Positions 1-8,872 of a DNA stretch of 64,000 nt are shown here, in pieces. This DNA is from VXPQ01 sp965117025. Its GTDB lineage: Bacteria > Bacteroidota > Rhodothermia > Rhodothermales > VXPQ01. How positions within the stretch are numbered: position 1 is the first letter of the stretch; each line of letters begins with the position of its first letter. A model generated the notes under the pieces. It saw nothing but the letters and a program-made list of their open reading frames with translations. It was not told the origin of the DNA and made no database searches. The DNA lies in NCBI GenBank assembly GCA_965117025.1, contig OZ220746.1:1178001-1242000 (forward strand). Direction: 5' to 3'. A program made the position numbers and the translations under genes.

Positions 1-1178
1 TCGGGGTTGGGATTTTCAAGAATATCCCGCACCCATACAAGGAATTGCTCCATCCCCCGGTCCTGATCACTCACGGCCTCCTTGTACTTCCAGTGCGCCG
101 CCACGCCGCGCTCGGCGATGGCATGCATTTCCTCCGTGCGGATCTGCACTTCCACCCGCCGCCCCGTGGGACCAAGAACCGTCGTGTGCAGACTCTGGTA
201 GCCGTTGGACTTGGGCACCGAAATAAAATCCCGGAAGCGTTCCGGCAACGGTTTGTACAAATCCGTAATGATCGAATACACCCTCCAGCAATCTTCTTTT
301 CCTTTTTTTCCGGTGCTTTTCAGGACAATACGAATGGCAAGCAAGTCGTATATCTCTTCAATCGGCTTATCCGTCCGTTTCATCTTCCGCCAGATCGAAT
401 AAAGATTCTTCGACCGGCCGGCCATCTCGAAATCGAAGCCATCGCTCTCGAGACGCTCCCGCAACGGTTCGATAAAACGACGCACATAGCCGTCCCGCTC
501 GACTTTGGACGCCTGCAAACTTCGCACAATATCGCGGTATTCTTCCGGGTGGAGGATTTTCAGGGAAATATCTTCCAACTCGGCCTTGATGACGTGCAGC
601 CCGAAACGATGGGCAAGCGGCGCAAAGAGATCCAGGGTCTCGCTTGCAATCTTGAGTTGTTTTTGTTTGGGAAGGGACTCGATGGTGCGCAGATTGTGCA
701 AACGATCTGCAAACTTTATGAGAATGACACGAATGTCCGTCGCCATGGAAAGCATGAGCTTGCGGACATTTTCTGCCTGACCCAGTTCGCGGTTCCAGGA
801 AACTCCCCGGATCTTGGTCAATCCATCGACGATGTTCGACACCGTGTCGCCGAATTCTTCTCGTATGAGATCCAGGGAAAACTCGGTGTCTTCCACGGTG
901 TCGTGTAATAGCGCCGAGACGACACTTATGTCATCAAAACCGATATCCCTGGCCACGATCACCGCTACCTCGATCGGATGCGTAATGAATCGTTCCCCCG
1001 AGGCTCGCCGGTCGTTGCGATGCGCCCAGTAGCCCAGCATGAAGGCGCGACGGATCATATCCTCATCCGCCGACCGCAGAGATTCGCGGCACGCATCAAG
1101 CAATTCGTCGAGCCCGGCTTCGAATTCCGGTTCGACCTGCAAGTCGGTATTGCTAAGGATGGAAGAAGCTCGCAACAT
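1..1178 (-). CDS. rel: Bifunctional (p)ppGpp synthetase/hydrolase (Rel/SpoT family), 3' end cut by window edge
   Basis: Makes and degrades the stringent-response alarmone (p)ppGpp in the cytoplasm. About 392 residues are visible before the left edge. An N-terminal HD hydrolase domain keeps its metal-binding residues (H67 in THPIEV, then HDTVEDT at 92-98), so hydrolysis is probably active and the enzyme is bifunctional rather than RelA-like. The synthetase domain begins near residue 250 (RSKNLYSIWRKMKR) and continues through the TVLGPTGRRVEVQIRT stretch. TGS and ACT regions would lie outside the window. I chose the ATG at 1178; an in-frame ATG at 1244 would add 22 residues without family support. 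It follows the symporter gene on the same strand after about 110 bp. Confidence 0.93.
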   Translation of the reverse strand, partial: MLRASSILSNTDLQVEPEFEAGLDELLDACRESLRSADEDMIRRAFMLGYWAHRNDRRASGERFITHPIEVAVIVARDIGFDDISVVSALLHDTVEDTEFSLDLIREEFGDTVSNIVDGLTKIRGVSWNRELGQAENVRKLMLSMATDIRVILIKFADRLHNLRTIESLPKQKQLKIASETLDLFAPLAHRFGLHVIKAELEDISLKILHPEEYRDIVRSLQASKVERDGYVRRFIEPLRERLESDGFDFEMAGRSKNLYSIWRKMKRTDKPIEEIYDLLAIRIVLKSTGKKGKEDCWRVYSIITDLYKPLPERFRDFISVPKSNGYQSLHTTVLGPTGRRVEVQIRTEEMHAIAERGVAAHWKYKEAVSDQDRGMEQFLVWVRDILENPNP

Positions 1179-1290
1179 GGAATGGTTGGCTAAACCATCG
1201 GGATATGCATGCGACCGTATGCGGACACCCACAAATAACAACATCTAAAAGATTAAATCTCGCTTCCTGCGCACGGTTTCCCCTGTCCTT

Positions 1291-2775
1291 TCATTGCGCT
1301 ATGAAGCGCTCCACCTCGCTGTGAACACGCGCAACGGTTTCGCTGGAGGGCGGCGATGTCATACAGGAGACCCCCACAGCAACCGATGCGTTCACGAAGA
1401 GAGCCCATAACCCGCCGTGTACGCCTAACGGGTGAGGGAATACGACCAGCGTAAGCCAGAGAATAATCATCCCGACAGCCAATCCGGCCAGTACGCCCGC
1501 CCTGCTGAGCGAGCGGCCGCCGGGAAAGCATATACCAACAATGGCAGGCATGAGTTGGAGTGCGCCTGCCCCGGATAGCGTAATGATGTGCACAAGGAGG
1601 TCACTCTTGGTCAGCGATAAAATGCAGGCTACCACAAGAAGCGCAAGCACAATGATGCGCCCCACAAAAACGTAGTGCGCCTGACTTTTTCCCCGCGCCA
1701 CATAGCGCTGGTACACATCGCGCGTGAGCACCGTCATGTTCGCGTGCAGGATGGAATCCAGGGTAGACATGGCAGCCGCCGCAGCCCCGGCAAGAATAAC
1801 GCCGGTAAGCCACGCCGGGGCATGCGCGAAAAGCAATTCGGGGAAAATGCGGTCAGCCGCTTCCAGTTCCGGCATGACCAGTGCTCCACCCAGTCCTACG
1901 AGTGCTGCAGGAATATAAAGCGTCATCAAATAGACAGGCGTAGTTGCGCCGAGCAGCTTGAGCGTCTTGCCGTCCACCGCCGTGTAATAGCGAATCATCA
2001 TGTGCGGCTGAAAAACGATCCCGAAGGAAAGCGTAATCACCATCCCGATCCACATACCGGGCGTGAAAAAGCCCGAAGGACCCGGAAGCGTGAGCAAATC
2101 GGGCCGCTCCAAAGCAACGCGACGCCATAATTCGAACGGACCCCCGAAAAGTTCGAAGGAAAGTAGAAGGGCCCCTGCCCAGATAGCGATATACATCCAG
2201 ACGCCCTGCAGCACATCGGTCCAGTAGACCGCGCGCAATCCCCCAATCATAAGATGTACTACTGCCACGACAAGCATGACAATAACGCCGATCTCGAAGG
2301 AAATACGTCCACCGGAGGCTACATCCATGATGTAGCCGAGGGCAATCGCTTGCACCTGAATGTAGAGAATGGTGAACACCACGGAGACGATCGCGACCGC
2401 TATACGCACCGCCTCCGACTCGTAAAAATCGGCGAGCATATCCGCCGGCGTAACGTACCCGAACGCTTTACCCAGTGCCCAGATGCGGGAACCGAGTACG
2501 TACGTGATGGCGCCCACAAGCACGGTCCACGCCCCTGCAGCCCAGAAACCGATCCCGTGCGTAAAGAAAAAGCCTCCCGAGCCGAGAAAAGCAAACGCCG
2601 AATGGAAGGTGGCAACAACCGTAAGATAAAGCACTACGAAGCCGGCTCGGCGTCCGTAGAGAAAGAAATCCTCCATGTCGACCGTCAAACGACGGCCCGC
2701 CACTACGGCCAATCCGAGCGTGACCAGCAGATAGATACCAATCAGGCCGGTAGCGACAACCCAGGTTTCCATCAT
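1291..2775 (-). CDS. Sodium:solute symporter family permease
   Basis: Inner-membrane secondary transporter of 494 residues, the usual size for the SSS family, with about 13 hydrophobic helices. The first begins near residue 5, and a short cytosolic loop with the family-like sequence DFFLYGRRAG follows. The AGAAAAAMSTLDSILHANMTVLTRDVY region around residues 335-360 matches the conserved helix-8 sodium-site area (A-A-A-M-S-T-L-D-S). The substrate cannot be read from sequence. The DUF3311 small membrane protein immediately upstream (35-bp gap) is a common partner of SSS permeases of the pantothenate/monocarboxylate-like branch, so the two are probably cotranscribed. Confidence 0.88.
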   Translation of the reverse strand: MMETWVVATGLIGIYLLVTLGLAVVAGRRLTVDMEDFFLYGRRAGFVVLYLTVVATFHSAFAFLGSGGFFFTHGIGFWAAGAWTVLVGAITYVLGSRIWALGKAFGYVTPADMLADFYESEAVRIAVAIVSVVFTILYIQVQAIALGYIMDVASGGRISFEIGVIVMLVVAVVHLMIGGLRAVYWTDVLQGVWMYIAIWAGALLLSFELFGGPFELWRRVALERPDLLTLPGPSGFFTPGMWIGMVITLSFGIVFQPHMMIRYYTAVDGKTLKLLGATTPVYLMTLYIPAALVGLGGALVMPELEAADRIFPELLFAHAPAWLTGVILAGAAAAAMSTLDSILHANMTVLTRDVYQRYVARGKSQAHYVFVGRIIVLALLVVACILSLTKSDLLVHIITLSGAGALQLMPAIVGICFPGGRSLSRAGVLAGLAVGMIILWLTLVVFPHPLGVHGGLWALFVNASVAVGVSCMTSPPSSETVARVHSEVERFIAQ

Positions 2776-2810
2776 GCGGCCCTAACAAGGTGAAAGAATT
2801 TCTCCGACGA

Positions 2811-3044
2811 CTACACGCCCCGTCGATACGCCAGAATCAGCACGGCGATGAGGGCCACATAGATAACAAACAGTGCCGCATATAAAAAAGGCACTCCGAA
2901 GAAAGACGGTTCTATCCTATTCAGAAAAGCATGGGTGACCGGAGGCATCGCGAGCAGAAACAACGCGGCGAAGGCAACGGTTACGATGCGCCCGTCACGG
3001 GTGCGAGGAAGGAATCGGCGACGTGGAGGAGATGAGAAAGACAT
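2811..3044 (-). CDS. DUF3311-like small membrane protein
   Basis: 77 residues with two predicted transmembrane helices (about residues 22-38 and 50-72) separated by the motif LNRIEPSFFGVPFLY. This fits the DUF3311 pattern of P-P-x(n)-N-R-x-E-P-x-x-x-G-x-P-F. A basic N-terminal tail (RRRFLPRTRDGR) suggests a cytosolic N terminus. The gene lies just upstream of the SSS permease on the same strand, an arrangement typical of this family. Its function is unknown but it may be an accessory subunit of the symporter. I chose the ATG at 3044 over an in-frame GTG at 3068 because it leaves the usual family length. Confidence 0.7.
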   Translation of the reverse strand: MSFSSPPRRRFLPRTRDGRIVTVAFAALFLLAMPPVTHAFLNRIEPSFFGVPFLYAALFVIYVALIAVLILAYRRGV

Positions 3045-3116
3045 AGAGGAAAATACGAAGGGCGCCACAGCAATGCACCAGGCCCTATCGCACGCCCCGA
3101 TCTTGTCGTCAGCTAT

Positions 3117-3851
3117 CTACGAGGATGCTTCCGACGCCTTGTCGGTCGGCTTCTTCTTTGTATCCTCGGCTTCGGATGCCTCCGCCTTCGCGGGCTTGGA
3201 TGCTTTCGCCTTCGCGGCCTTGGGCGCTTCCGTCTTTGTATCCTCGGATGCTTCCGGAACAGGCGCCTCTGCCTCTTTCACCTCTTCAGCCGGTTCCTCG
3301 GGGGTTTCCTCCTGCTCATTGGAATCTTCAGGAGCTTCCTCCTGCTCGTTAGAATCCTCGGGCGCTTCCACTGCAGGGGTCTCGTCTGCCTCTGGTGTGG
3401 TCGCAGGCGTTACCGGCCTGGCGCTGCGCCGGCGGCCGCGCCGTGTCCGTTTGCCGGTTTTCTGCGAGCCGGATCCGGTCGCTGTGTCCGCTTCATTGTA
3501 ATCAACAAGTTCAATAATAGCCATGGGGGCGGCATCTCCTGCACGGCGGCCAATCCTGACAACGCGCGTATACCCGCCCGGGCGCTCTCCAATCTTTTCG
3601 GCTACTTCGGTGAACAGGGTCGTGACGGCCTGTTTGTCCCGCAAATGCCGAAACGCCTGCCGCCGATTATGCTGAGAATCGTCTTTGGCCCGGGTAATAA
3701 TGGGCTCGATGAAGGTGCGCAGGGCCTTGGCCCGCGGCACCGTCGTCGTCACGCGCTTGTGTGTGATCAGCGCATTGCTCAACGCTACGAGCGTGGCCTT
3801 GCGATGGGATGCAGTACGCCCCAGCTTGTGCCGCTTTCTCTGGTGTCTCAT
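3117..3851 (-). CDS. rplQ: 50S ribosomal protein L17 with long acidic/alanine-rich tail
   Basis: The first ~118 residues are a standard L17 (starts MRHQRKRHKLGR, contains LRTFIEPIITRAK). The protein then continues for roughly 125 residues of low-complexity sequence rich in Glu, Ala, Lys and Pro, giving 244 residues against about 120-130 in most bacteria. The tail contains two copies of a 10-residue unit (APEDSNEQEE). Extended L17 tails occur in Bacteroidota, but this one is long. It is the last gene of the translation block, 9 bp after rpoA. The tail is probably disordered; no function is known to me. Confidence 0.96.
   Translation of the reverse strand: MRHQRKRHKLGRTASHRKATLVALSNALITHKRVTTTVPRAKALRTFIEPIITRAKDDSQHNRRQAFRHLRDKQAVTTLFTEVAEKIGERPGGYTRVVRIGRRAGDAAPMAIIELVDYNEADTATGSGSQKTGKRTRRGRRRSARPVTPATTPEADETPAVEAPEDSNEQEEAPEDSNEQEETPEEPAEEVKEAEAPVPEASEDTKTEAPKAAKAKASKPAKAEASEAEDTKKKPTDKASEASS
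3304..3363 (-). repeat. 30-bp tandem duplication in the rplQ tail
   Basis: Two adjacent, slightly diverged 30-bp copies (3304-3333 and 3334-3363) encode the repeated decapeptide APEDSNEQEE. Third-position differences show that the duplication is not very recent. Confidence 0.85.
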
Positions 3852-3860
3852 AATATCCGG

Positions 3861-4841
3861 CTACGCCTTTTCCTCGTATTTTTCCTCACTCATTCCAAAA
3901 TGCAGACCGCGATCATTAAGCACGTGAACCAGTTCCTGCAACGATTTGCGCCCGAAATTCCGGAATTTCAGCATCTCCGATTCCTCTCGGCTGACCAGAT
4001 CGCCGATATTCGTGATATTGGCGGCTTTCAGACAATTCTGTGCACGTACGGACAAGTCCAGTTCATCCACGGGTTGTACAAGCAATTCGCGAATACGCTG
4101 CGTTTCCGTATCGACGACCTCTGCCTTCTCGGCAGGATCAGGTACGCTGTCCATCGAAATAAACAGGTCCACATGATTCCGCAGAATGGTCGCGCCCTGC
4201 ATCAGCGCGTCCTCTGCCGAAATGGAACCGTCCGTGTCGATCTCCATCGTCAGGTATTCGTAATCTATCTTTTGCCCGACACGCGTCGGCTTGACCGAAT
4301 ACCGGACATTCCGGATGGGTGTAAAGATGGCATCAATGGCAATCACCCCTATCGGATCGTCGGCGCGCTTGTTTTCGTCAGCAGGTATGTACCCCCTCCC
4401 CCGCTCAATGCGCAACTCAACGCTCAGCGCCGCATTCTCATCCAGCGTGGCGATGTGATGATCCGGATTGAGCACTTCGTAATCATTCGTTGCGGCGCCG
4501 ATATCTTTGGCCGTGAAGGAACCGGGGCCTCGGATCACAAGATGTATAGCGCCGTCTTCCGCCTCTTCGGACGCACGAAAGCGTACTTCCTTGAAATTCA
4601 GAATGATATCGGCCACATCTTCGGTTACGCCCTCGATCGTCGAAAACTCATGCTGTACGCCGTCGATCCGCACCCCTGTGATGGCAACGCCTTCGAGCGA
4701 TGACAAAAGAACACGCCGCATCGCGTTCCCTATCGTTACGCCGTACCCGCGTTCGAGAGGCTGTAACGAAAACCGCCCGGAAAACTCCGATGCATCTTCA
4801 ATCTGAATACCGTCCGGCATATGGATTACATGATTGCTCAT
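3861..4841 (-). CDS. rpoA: DNA-directed RNA polymerase alpha subunit
   Basis: 326 residues, the normal length. The N-terminal dimerisation domain (about 1-230) carries the family stretch LERGYGVTIGNAMRRVLLSS near residue 30. A charged linker follows, and then the C-terminal helix-hairpin-helix domain (about 250-315) with LDLSVRAQNCLKAANI and FGRKSLQELV, which contacts UP elements and activators. It lies between rpsD (81-bp gap) and rplQ (9-bp gap), the usual alpha-operon order. Confidence 0.98.
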   Translation of the reverse strand: MSNHVIHMPDGIQIEDASEFSGRFSLQPLERGYGVTIGNAMRRVLLSSLEGVAITGVRIDGVQHEFSTIEGVTEDVADIILNFKEVRFRASEEAEDGAIHLVIRGPGSFTAKDIGAATNDYEVLNPDHHIATLDENAALSVELRIERGRGYIPADENKRADDPIGVIAIDAIFTPIRNVRYSVKPTRVGQKIDYEYLTMEIDTDGSISAEDALMQGATILRNHVDLFISMDSVPDPAEKAEVVDTETQRIRELLVQPVDELDLSVRAQNCLKAANITNIGDLVSREESEMLKFRNFGRKSLQELVHVLNDRGLHFGMSEEKYEEKA

Positions 4842-4922
4842 GGCTTCTCAATCGGTCAAAGTCTTGCAAGGGTGAAATAGCGGATGCCGTAACACATCGG
4901 TTCGGCAAGAATCGTCAAGCAA

Positions 4923-5525
4923 CTACTTCGAATACAACTCGACGATCAACTGCTCGCGGATATTTTCCGGAATGTCTTCCCGGGCCGGCATATCCAGCAT
5001 TTTGCCTCGGAGATCGCCGCGATCGACCTCGAGCCAGGCGAAAGCCCGTCGGTTCTGCGTAACCGACTCCATGATCGGCCGCATGGCGCGGCTTCTCGGT
5101 CGAACCGCAATCGTATCGCCCGGACGCAGTTGCGCCGACGGGATATTTACGATCTGGTCATTCACCATGATGTGTCCATGGTTTACCAGTTGCCGGGCCT
5201 GACGCCTCGTACGCGCAAAACCAAGGCGAAACACCGTATTGTCCAGTCTGGCTTCCAGGAATTTCAGCAGGTTTTCCCCGGTGACGCCTTTCTTTCGGGA
5301 TGCCTTTTCAAACAGGTTGCGAAACTGGCGTTCCTGGAGGCCATACGTATACCGTGCCTTTTGTTTTTCCTTCAACTGCACGGCATATTCGCTCTCTCTG
5401 GAACGACGTCCCTGCCCGTGCTGGCCTGGCGGATACAACTTGCGCTCAAGCGCCTTACTCGGACCGAAAATCGGTTCCTTGAAGCGCCGGGCAACTTTCT
5501 GTTTGGGGCCTCTGTATCGAGCCAT
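4923..5525 (-). CDS. rpsD: 30S ribosomal protein S4
   Basis: 200 residues. It starts MARYRGPKQKVARRF and has the S4 RNA-binding domain at about residues 92-155 (LEARLDNTVFRLGFARTRRQ). There are no cysteines in the N-terminal region, so it is the zinc-free form. S4 is a primary 16S rRNA binder, and in other bacteria it represses the alpha operon. Whether that happens here cannot be seen. It follows rpsK by 50 bp. Confidence 0.98.
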   Translation of the reverse strand: MARYRGPKQKVARRFKEPIFGPSKALERKLYPPGQHGQGRRSRESEYAVQLKEKQKARYTYGLQERQFRNLFEKASRKKGVTGENLLKFLEARLDNTVFRLGFARTRRQARQLVNHGHIMVNDQIVNIPSAQLRPGDTIAVRPRSRAMRPIMESVTQNRRAFAWLEVDRGDLRGKMLDMPAREDIPENIREQLIVELYSK

Positions 5526-5575
5526 TATCGCTGTCTGCTGTTCTTAACTTTCTTCAACAAGTAGCACTGCTACCA

Positions 5576-5986
5576 TCACACGCGGCGGCGTTTCGGGGAA
5601 CGACAGCCGTTATGAGGAATGGGCGTTACATCCCGGATTGACGCAATATCGAGCCCCGCGCTGGCAAGCGCCCGAATGGCCGACTCCCGCCCCGATCCAG
5701 GACCCTTCACATACACATCTACACGCCGCAGGCCCAAGCCATGCGCCTCTTCGGCAGCGGTCGTAGCCGCTACCTGCGCCGCATACGGCGTATTTTTGCG
5801 GCTGCCTTTGAAACCCATCTTGCCGGAACTGGCCCACGAAATGACATTTCCGTACTGGTCCGTCAAGGTTACGATCACGTTGTTGAACGTAGCCTTGATA
5901 TGCGCCTGTCCATTCGACTCGACGATAACGTTCCGTTTCCGGGCCGAACGGCCGGAACGCCCCGATTTTTGCTGCTTCTTCGCCAT
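5576..5986 (-). CDS. rpsK: 30S ribosomal protein S11
   Basis: 136 residues. Conserved core NNVIVTLTDQYGNVISWASSG, and the C-terminal DVTPIPHNGCRSPKRRRV, which carries the Asn-Gly site known for isoaspartate formation in other S11 proteins. The first ~18 residues are a basic extension. The protein forms the platform near the E site of the small subunit. It is 36 bp downstream of rpsM. Confidence 0.98.
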   Translation of the reverse strand: MAKKQQKSGRSGRSARKRNVIVESNGQAHIKATFNNVIVTLTDQYGNVISWASSGKMGFKGSRKNTPYAAQVAATTAAEEAHGLGLRRVDVYVKGPGSGRESAIRALASAGLDIASIRDVTPIPHNGCRSPKRRRV

Positions 5987-6022
5987 ATAACCCTGAATTT
6001 ACAAGAGATCGAGACGGTACGA

Positions 6023-6400
6023 TTATTTCCGCGGAGCCTTCTTCCTTCCGGCCACGGTCTTCCGACGCCCCTTGCGTGTACGCGCATTTGTACGCGTCCG
6101 TTGTCCACGTACAGGGAGTCCCCGGCGATGCCGAAGACCCCGGTAACAACCGATGTCCATCAATCGCTTGATGTTCATCTGTACTTCCGAACGCAACTGC
6201 CCCTCGACAAGGTACTCGTCCTCAATAAGGCGCCTCACACTTCGGGTCTGCTCCTCCGTCCAGTCGTTCGGATGCACATCGTGCTTGATGCCGACACGAT
6301 CAAGGATTTCTTTAGCACGAGAACGTCCAATCCCGAAAATCGAGGATAAGGCAATTTCTCCGCGTTTATCTGGAGGTACGTCTACTCCGGCTATTCGAGG
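6023..6400 (-). CDS. rpsM: 30S ribosomal protein S13
   Basis: 125 residues from ATG 6400 (MPRIAGVDVPPDKRGEIALS). Helix-two-turn-helix region IFGIGRSRAKEIL, and the basic C-terminal tail RGQRTRTNARTRKGRRKTV, which reaches the P-site tRNA. The reading frame stays open upstream across rpmJ, but homologues start at this methionine. 64 bp separate it from rpmJ. Confidence 0.98.
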   Translation of the reverse strand, partial: PRIAGVDVPPDKRGEIALSSIFGIGRSRAKEILDRVGIKHDVHPNDWTEEQTRSVRRLIEDEYLVEGQLRSEVQMNIKRLMDIGCYRGLRHRRGLPVRGQRTRTNARTRKGRRKTVAGRKKAPRK

Positions 6401-6464
6401 CATATAGTTTCGGGTTTTCCGGCAGCGTCCGTTCGGAAACGCCGCATCATACACCGAAAGGGTT

Positions 6465-6581
6465 TCAACCCTGTCGCTGTTTGTGCTTCGGGTTTTTTTT
6501 GTTGATGACGTAGATGCGCCCTTTGCGCCGAACGATCTTGTCGTCGGAGCTGCGCTTTTTGACACTGGCACGAACTTTCAT
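6465..6581 (-). CDS. rpmJ: 50S ribosomal protein L36, cysteine-free form
   Basis: 38 residues, beginning MKVRASVKKRSSDDKIV and ending NPKHKQRQG. The zinc-ribbon cysteines of the common form (C-x2-C-x12-C-x4-H) are replaced: positions 11 and 14 are Ser and Asp, and position 27 is Asn. This C-minus form is typical of Bacteroidota. The gene lies 60 bp after map, where infA would usually intervene, and 64 bp before rpsM. Confidence 0.95.
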   Translation of the reverse strand: MKVRASVKKRSSDDKIVRRKGRIYVINKKNPKHKQRQG

Positions 6582-6641
6582 GGGTTCGCTCGCTCTCGTT
6601 CGTAAAAAATCAAGGTATAGCCTCTACGTAACGCGCATCGG

Positions 6642-7469
6642 CTACACAGGTTCATAAATTTTGTATGTAGTCGGCGAATCAAAAGCAACGCCGGACACCT
6701 CTTCGATATACTCGAAGGTGCTTAGCACTTCCGCCTTGCCCGAATACACAACCACCATGTGCTCGTAATGCGCCGCAGCTTTCCCGTCCGCCGCGCGAAT
6801 AGCCCACCCGTTCGGGTCCGTTACGATCCTGGCGGTCCCGAGGTTGATCATGGGTTCAATGCATAGCGTCATACCGCGCACCAGTCGGGATCCGGTTCCC
6901 GGTTCGCCGACATTCGGCACATTAGGCTTCTCGTGAAGTTTTTTGCCGATCCCATGGCCTACGAGTTCCCGCACGACGCCATACCCTCTACTTTCACAGT
7001 ACTCTTGTATGGCAAAGGATATATCCCCAATGCGCCCCTCCGTCGTCGCATGCTCAATACCCTTGTATAAGGCTGCGTACGTCGTTTCGCACAAGGCACG
7101 CTTTTCGTCAGAAATTTCACCGACAGCAAAGGTATAGGCACTATCGCCGTAATAGCCATTCAGCCGCACGCCGCAATCCACTGACAGCAAGTCCCCCTGT
7201 CGAAGCGGGCTGTCATTCGGAATGCCATGTACTATCGTATCGTTTACGGATGTACAGAGCGTGCTGGGAAACACCAGATTACCCACACGATACCCCTTGA
7301 ACGCCGGTTCGGCGCCATGATCGCGGATGAATACTTCCGCGATCCGATCCAGCTTGCGCGTCGTGACCCCCGGCTCAATGTACCGTGCTATCTGGCCAAG
7401 CGTCCGCCCGACAAGCTTTGCGCTTTCCCGGAGACGGTCGATTTTGTATGCGCTTTTCGTCAAGGCCAT
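6642..7469 (-). CDS. map: Type I methionine aminopeptidase
   Basis: 275 residues. It removes the initiator methionine from nascent proteins. All five dinuclear metal ligands are present: D98, D109, H172 (GHGIG), E205 (IEPMI) and E236 (HYEHMVVV). The substrate-contact H81 (VNDTIVHGIPN) is also present. A short C-terminal extension (about residues 258-275) follows the core. It lies between secY and rpmJ, the usual spc-operon place, and infA is missing next to it. Confidence 0.97.
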   Translation of the reverse strand: MALTKSAYKIDRLRESAKLVGRTLGQIARYIEPGVTTRKLDRIAEVFIRDHGAEPAFKGYRVGNLVFPSTLCTSVNDTIVHGIPNDSPLRQGDLLSVDCGVRLNGYYGDSAYTFAVGEISDEKRALCETTYAALYKGIEHATTEGRIGDISFAIQEYCESRGYGVVRELVGHGIGKKLHEKPNVPNVGEPGTGSRLVRGMTLCIEPMINLGTARIVTDPNGWAIRAADGKAAAHYEHMVVVYSGKAEVLSTFEYIEEVSGVAFDSPTTYKIYEPV

Positions 7470-7516
7470 GGGCTCGGAAAGGCGGGGACGGTCTTACGAC
7501 CGGACTACCGCCGCTA

Positions 7517-8833
7517 CTACATATATCGCCCTCGAACACGTCCGCTTTTCATGAAGCCATCGTAATGACGCATGAGCAAATGGCTTTCGATCTGCTGGAG
7601 TGTATCCAATGTCACCTGCACGAGAATAAGCAGACTCGTCCCTCCGAAGAAGGCGGCAAAACCGGGTGAGACGCCAGCCTGCATGGCAAATGCAGGAAGA
7701 ATCGCAACAAGCCCGAGGAAAATCGATCCGGGCAAAGTGATTTTCGTCAGAATGTTGTCGATGAACTCGCTGGTCTGCTTACCCGGCCTGATCCCGGGAA
7801 TAAATCCGCCCTGCCGCTTCATGGTATCCGCCATTTCCCTTGGATTAACCGCAATAGCGGTGTAGAAATAGGTAAAGAATACGCAGATCACGAAAAACAC
7901 GGTCGAATATCCCCAGCCGGAGATGTCCGAGAACCAGCGTCCAAATTCGACCATGAAGGCACTGTCGGGAAAAAACGATGCGACCGTCGCAGGAACGAAC
8001 ATGATCGACTGCGCAAAGATAATGGGCATGACCCCCGCCGCATTGACACGAATCGGGAGATACTGGGTTGTGCCGCCGTACACTTTGCGCCCCACGACAC
8101 GCTTCGCATACTGCACAGGAATACGGCGCATACCCTGAGAAATCAGCACCACGCCAAGCATCACGAGTGCCCATATACCGATCTCCATCAGGAAGATGAA
8201 GAGATTGTCCGTGAGCGTAAACTCGTTGAAGAGGGCATTGGGCAAAAAGGCGATAATACCTACCATAATGACGATGGATATGCCATTCCCGATCCCGTTT
8301 TCCGTAATGCGCTCCCCAAGCCACATAACGAATACGGTACCGGCAGTCAGCACAATCACCGTCGAAATCATAAAAAACGTGGAATCGATTACGATCGCCT
8401 GGCCGGTGGCTCCATACTGCAGGTTGATCGCATATCCGATGGACTGAAAAGCGGTAATGCCTACGGTCCCATACCGTGTGAGCTGGGTGATTTTCCGGCG
8501 CCCTTCCTCGCCCTCACGCTGAAGCTTCTGAAAATAGGGAACCACCGCACCCAGCAACTGGATGATAATGGAAGCGGTGATATACGGCATGATGCCGAGT
8601 GCGAAAATACCGGCCTGGCTGAAGGCCCCTCCCACAAACATGTCCAGAAAACCGAAAATGTCGTTCGGATTTCCTTGTGCATTGACATCCGCCAGGATAC
8701 CGGCATCCACGCCGGGAAGCGTTACGTATGCTCCCAACCGGTACACGAGGAGTAACCCGACCGTGTACAGGATCCGGCGGCGGAGCTCATCTATCTTCCA
8801 GATGTTGCGTACGTTCTCGCCGATACTCGCCAT
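7517..8833 (-). CDS. secY: Preprotein translocase subunit SecY
   Basis: 438 residues with ten transmembrane helices, forming the protein-conducting channel of the inner membrane. The N-terminal NIWKIDELRRRILYTVGLLLVYRLGAYV and the cytosolic loop near MRRIPVQYAKRVVGRKVYGG (ribosome and SecA contact) are characteristic. Another marker is the periplasmic/plug area GILADVNAQGNPNDIFGFLDMFVGGAFSQ. Usual position between rplO (39 bp) and map (47 bp). Confidence 0.98.
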   Translation of the reverse strand: MASIGENVRNIWKIDELRRRILYTVGLLLVYRLGAYVTLPGVDAGILADVNAQGNPNDIFGFLDMFVGGAFSQAGIFALGIMPYITASIIIQLLGAVVPYFQKLQREGEEGRRKITQLTRYGTVGITAFQSIGYAINLQYGATGQAIVIDSTFFMISTVIVLTAGTVFVMWLGERITENGIGNGISIVIMVGIIAFLPNALFNEFTLTDNLFIFLMEIGIWALVMLGVVLISQGMRRIPVQYAKRVVGRKVYGGTTQYLPIRVNAAGVMPIIFAQSIMFVPATVASFFPDSAFMVEFGRWFSDISGWGYSTVFFVICVFFTYFYTAIAVNPREMADTMKRQGGFIPGIRPGKQTSEFIDNILTKITLPGSIFLGLVAILPAFAMQAGVSPGFAAFFGGTSLLILVQVTLDTLQQIESHLLMRHYDGFMKSGRVRGRYM

Positions 8834-8872
8834 GATGGGGTGTTGGATAGAGGACCGTTGCCGGTCCGTACA

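Noticed and set aside
45..908. Plus-strand open frame of 287 codons over the left end
   Set aside because: It is antisense to the clear rel reading frame and shows no family motifs. Such frames arise from the codon bias of the true gene.
3645..4703. Plus-strand open frame of 352 codons across rplQ and rpoA
   Set aside because: Antisense to two certain genes, with basic, biased composition and no recognisable domain.
6401..6571. 57-codon N-terminal extension of S13
   Set aside because: Lies across rpmJ in another frame; S13 begins MPRIAGVD in homologues.
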